NCBI GenBank assembly: GCA_016721925.1 | Contig: JADKHE010000007.1 | Location: forward strand, 108,754-172,753 | Direction: 5' to 3' | Origin: Candidatus Skiveiella danica | Lineage (GTDB): Bacteria; Pseudomonadota; Gammaproteobacteria; Burkholderiales; Burkholderiaceae_C | Length of the DNA: 64,000 bases | Shown: in pieces, positions 62,901-64,000 of the stretch | How the letters are laid out: each line of letters begins with the position of its first letter | Numbering within the stretch: position 1 is the first letter of the stretch | Notes under the pieces: model-generated | Database searches by the model: none | What the model was told of the DNA's origin: nothing | Seen by the model: the letters and a program-made list of their open reading frames with translations, nothing else | Program-made: the position numbers and the translations under genes

Positions 62901-63789
62901 TGCGGCCGGGCACGACACGGTCCCGCTGGCGGTGGGGCGGTCGGGGGGGGGCGTTTGGCGCGCGCAGCGTGCAGGCCGCAGCCCCAGCGAGACGAACCAA
63001 CGAACCCGCCGCCAGCCACCCCCGACGCAACAAACGACACCCCGCCGCCAGCCGCCAACGGCCTGACCCTCACCGGCCTCTACAACGTGCTGGAGAAGTT
63101 GCGCCTCGGCGAACCGCTATCACCAAGGAAAGACCCAGCACGAACAAGGCCTGGTCAGCGTGCTGCGCAGCCTGCACGACGAACTCGACGCCGCCGTGCT
63201 GGCCGCCTACGGCTGGAGCGACCTCGGCCCCGTGCCTTGGGGCGACGAGGCCGCGCGCGCCGTCTGGACCGAGGCGGTGCTGGAGCGCCTGGTGGCCCTC
63301 AACGCCCGCCGCGCCGCCGAAGAGGCCGCCGGCACCATTCGCTGGCTGCGCCCCGACTTCCAGGACCCGGCGCGCCGCGCCGAGCGCGAAGCCGCCGCCG
63401 CCCAGGCGGCGCGGACCCCCGCCGATGAACTCCTGAATCAGGAGCGCCCCGTGGCCATTCCACGCTGGGAACAGCCCGATTTGGGCATGAAAATGGCCGA
63501 AAACGAGGCCCCGCCGGCCTCCCAGGTGCCCGAAGTGCCTGCCGAAGACGCCACCGCCCATCCGGCAGCCCCAGCGCCCGCCACCGCGGCCCAGCCCTGG
63601 CCCGCCACCCTGCCCGAGCAGGTGCGCGCCGTCGCCCAGCTGCTCGCCGCCAGCCCGGCCCCGCTGCCCCTGCCGGCCATCGAGGCCGGCTTCAGAAACA
63701 AAGGCCCGTGGAAAGGCCTGCCCTGCATCCTCGACACCCTCGAAGCCCTCGGCGCGCCCGGCGTGAGGGGGCGGGCTGGCGGGGGGTGA
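59981..63789 (+). pseudogene. MmeI-like type IIL restriction-modification gene, frameshifted
   Basis: The joined frames describe a single-chain restriction-modification enzyme. The N-terminal part has a PD-(D/E)xK-like site (GRVDCYRRGHFVWESKKLK). After a frameshift near 60840 comes the methyltransferase domain: GAHYTPRAYVERLVLP, motif I VLDPACGSGNFLY and catalytic motif GNPPFIGAKFLRDALG. A second shift near 61970 leads to FGFITTNSLRQTFNRRVV. An in-frame TAA (62541-62543) follows HIREY, and about 300 residues of target-recognition region appear missing. The C-terminal part (AKHRVFQFL, FPFPADD, then LTGLYNVLEKLRLGE) shifts frame again near 63125 before LHDELDAAVLAAYGW. Unlikely to be active. 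Confidence 0.8.
63447..63500 (+). repeat. Dispersed repeat, copy i (inside the MmeI-like remnant)
   Basis: GTGGCCATTCCACGCTGGGA, then ACAGCCCGATTTGGGCATG is a moderately changed copy. It would be translated as VAIPRWEQPDL in the Ala/Pro-rich linker before the C-terminal segment of the restriction-modification protein. Confidence 0.75.
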
Positions 63790-63856
63790 CGAACCCATCT
63801 CGCACCGCGCGGGCCCATCTATCTGGGAGTCGTCCGACGTTCGAAGGCAAAACCTA

Positions 63857-64000
63857 TTGCGCAGCTACGAGGCCGAGTTGCAAGGCAATCAAGTCATCTG
63901 GCTTGGCGCGGCGCCGCCAGCCATCGCTCAGGCGCGCCGGGTGGTGGTGGTTCTGGAAGACTCGACGGAGGAGCAGGCGCCATCTGCGCTGGCCCAGATC
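63857..64000 (+). CDS. Partial antitoxin-like gene (3' end cut by window)
   Basis: From TTG 63857 the frame reads LRSYEAELQGNQVIWLGAAP, continues with ARRVVVVLEDS and stays open to the window edge. A short AbrB/VapB-like N-terminal pattern (tyrosine, AELQGNxVxWL, then a strand VVVVL) is typical of small antitoxins that precede a PIN or RelE toxin. The true start is unknown because the frame is open upstream, and the gene is incomplete. The assignment is tentative. Confidence 0.4.
   Translation, partial: MRSYEAELQGNQVIWLGAAPPAIAQARRVVVVLEDSTEEQAPSALAQI

Overview
The window is GC-rich, densely coded DNA of a betaproteobacterium, most likely a Burkholderiales member close to Comamonadaceae. The signs are a Bug-family periplasmic binding protein, long fused indolepyruvate oxidoreductase subunits, a membrane urate hydroxylase with its own cytochrome c domain, and many LysR regulators. 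No rRNA, tRNA, CRISPR array or complete insertion sequence was seen. The left edge cuts a xanthine dehydrogenase small-subunit gene and the right edge cuts a probable antitoxin gene.

Layout. 1-6.4 kb: purine oxidation (xdhA-xdhB-xdhC-puuD), taking hypoxanthine/xanthine to urate and then 5-hydroxyisourate, with an unrelated lipoprotein gene wedged in on the other strand. 6.5-24.7 kb: a housekeeping and envelope mixture (TerC, acyl-CoA synthetase, VIT1-like transporter, PRC-barrel protein, MATE pump with its MarR regulator, thioredoxin-like proteins, TauE/SafE, FKBP isomerase, bile-acid-symporter-like carrier, small exported proteins, CBS protein, lone RskA-type domain, kinase fusion, strictosidine-synthase-like protein). 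24.8-28.4 kb: an iron alcohol dehydrogenase followed by a large homologue of acyl-ACP reductase; both end in Lys/Ala/Pro-rich basic tails. 29-33 kb: DcuB-type transporter, 8-oxoguanine/guanine-type deaminase, and a Crp-family regulator with an FNR-like box. 33-40.7 kb: Bug protein, iorBA with divergent LysR, an amino-acid oxidase and a DsrE-like protein. 40.9-46.6 kb: an ADP-forming acyl-CoA synthetase/GNAT fusion, then a divergent pair: a two-domain protein whose C-terminal half looks like a bacterial STING cyclic-dinucleotide sensor, and a membrane TrkA-N/RyR-domain protein. 46.6-57.5 kb: a second purine module (xdhBA, LysR, a BMP-type nucleoside/purine ABC transporter, an adenosine/adenine deaminase). 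57.6-64 kb: Dps, then a decaying accessory block with a MazE-like/Doc pair, a ParD-like antitoxin with broken ParE, a multiply frameshifted MmeI-like restriction-modification gene and a partial antitoxin-like gene.

Together the BMP transporter, deaminases, two xanthine dehydrogenases and PuuD make a nearly complete route from imported purines to 5-hydroxyisourate; the ring-opening enzymes are not in the window.

Two things stand out. One is the STING-like/RyR divergent pair, with no cyclic-nucleotide synthase in the window. The other is a dispersed repeat of about 50-65 bp (core GACCATYCGACGCTGGGAAG) with nine clear and two degraded copies. It sits in intergenic DNA and also, without breaking the frame, inside interdomain linkers, a signal peptide and gene ends.
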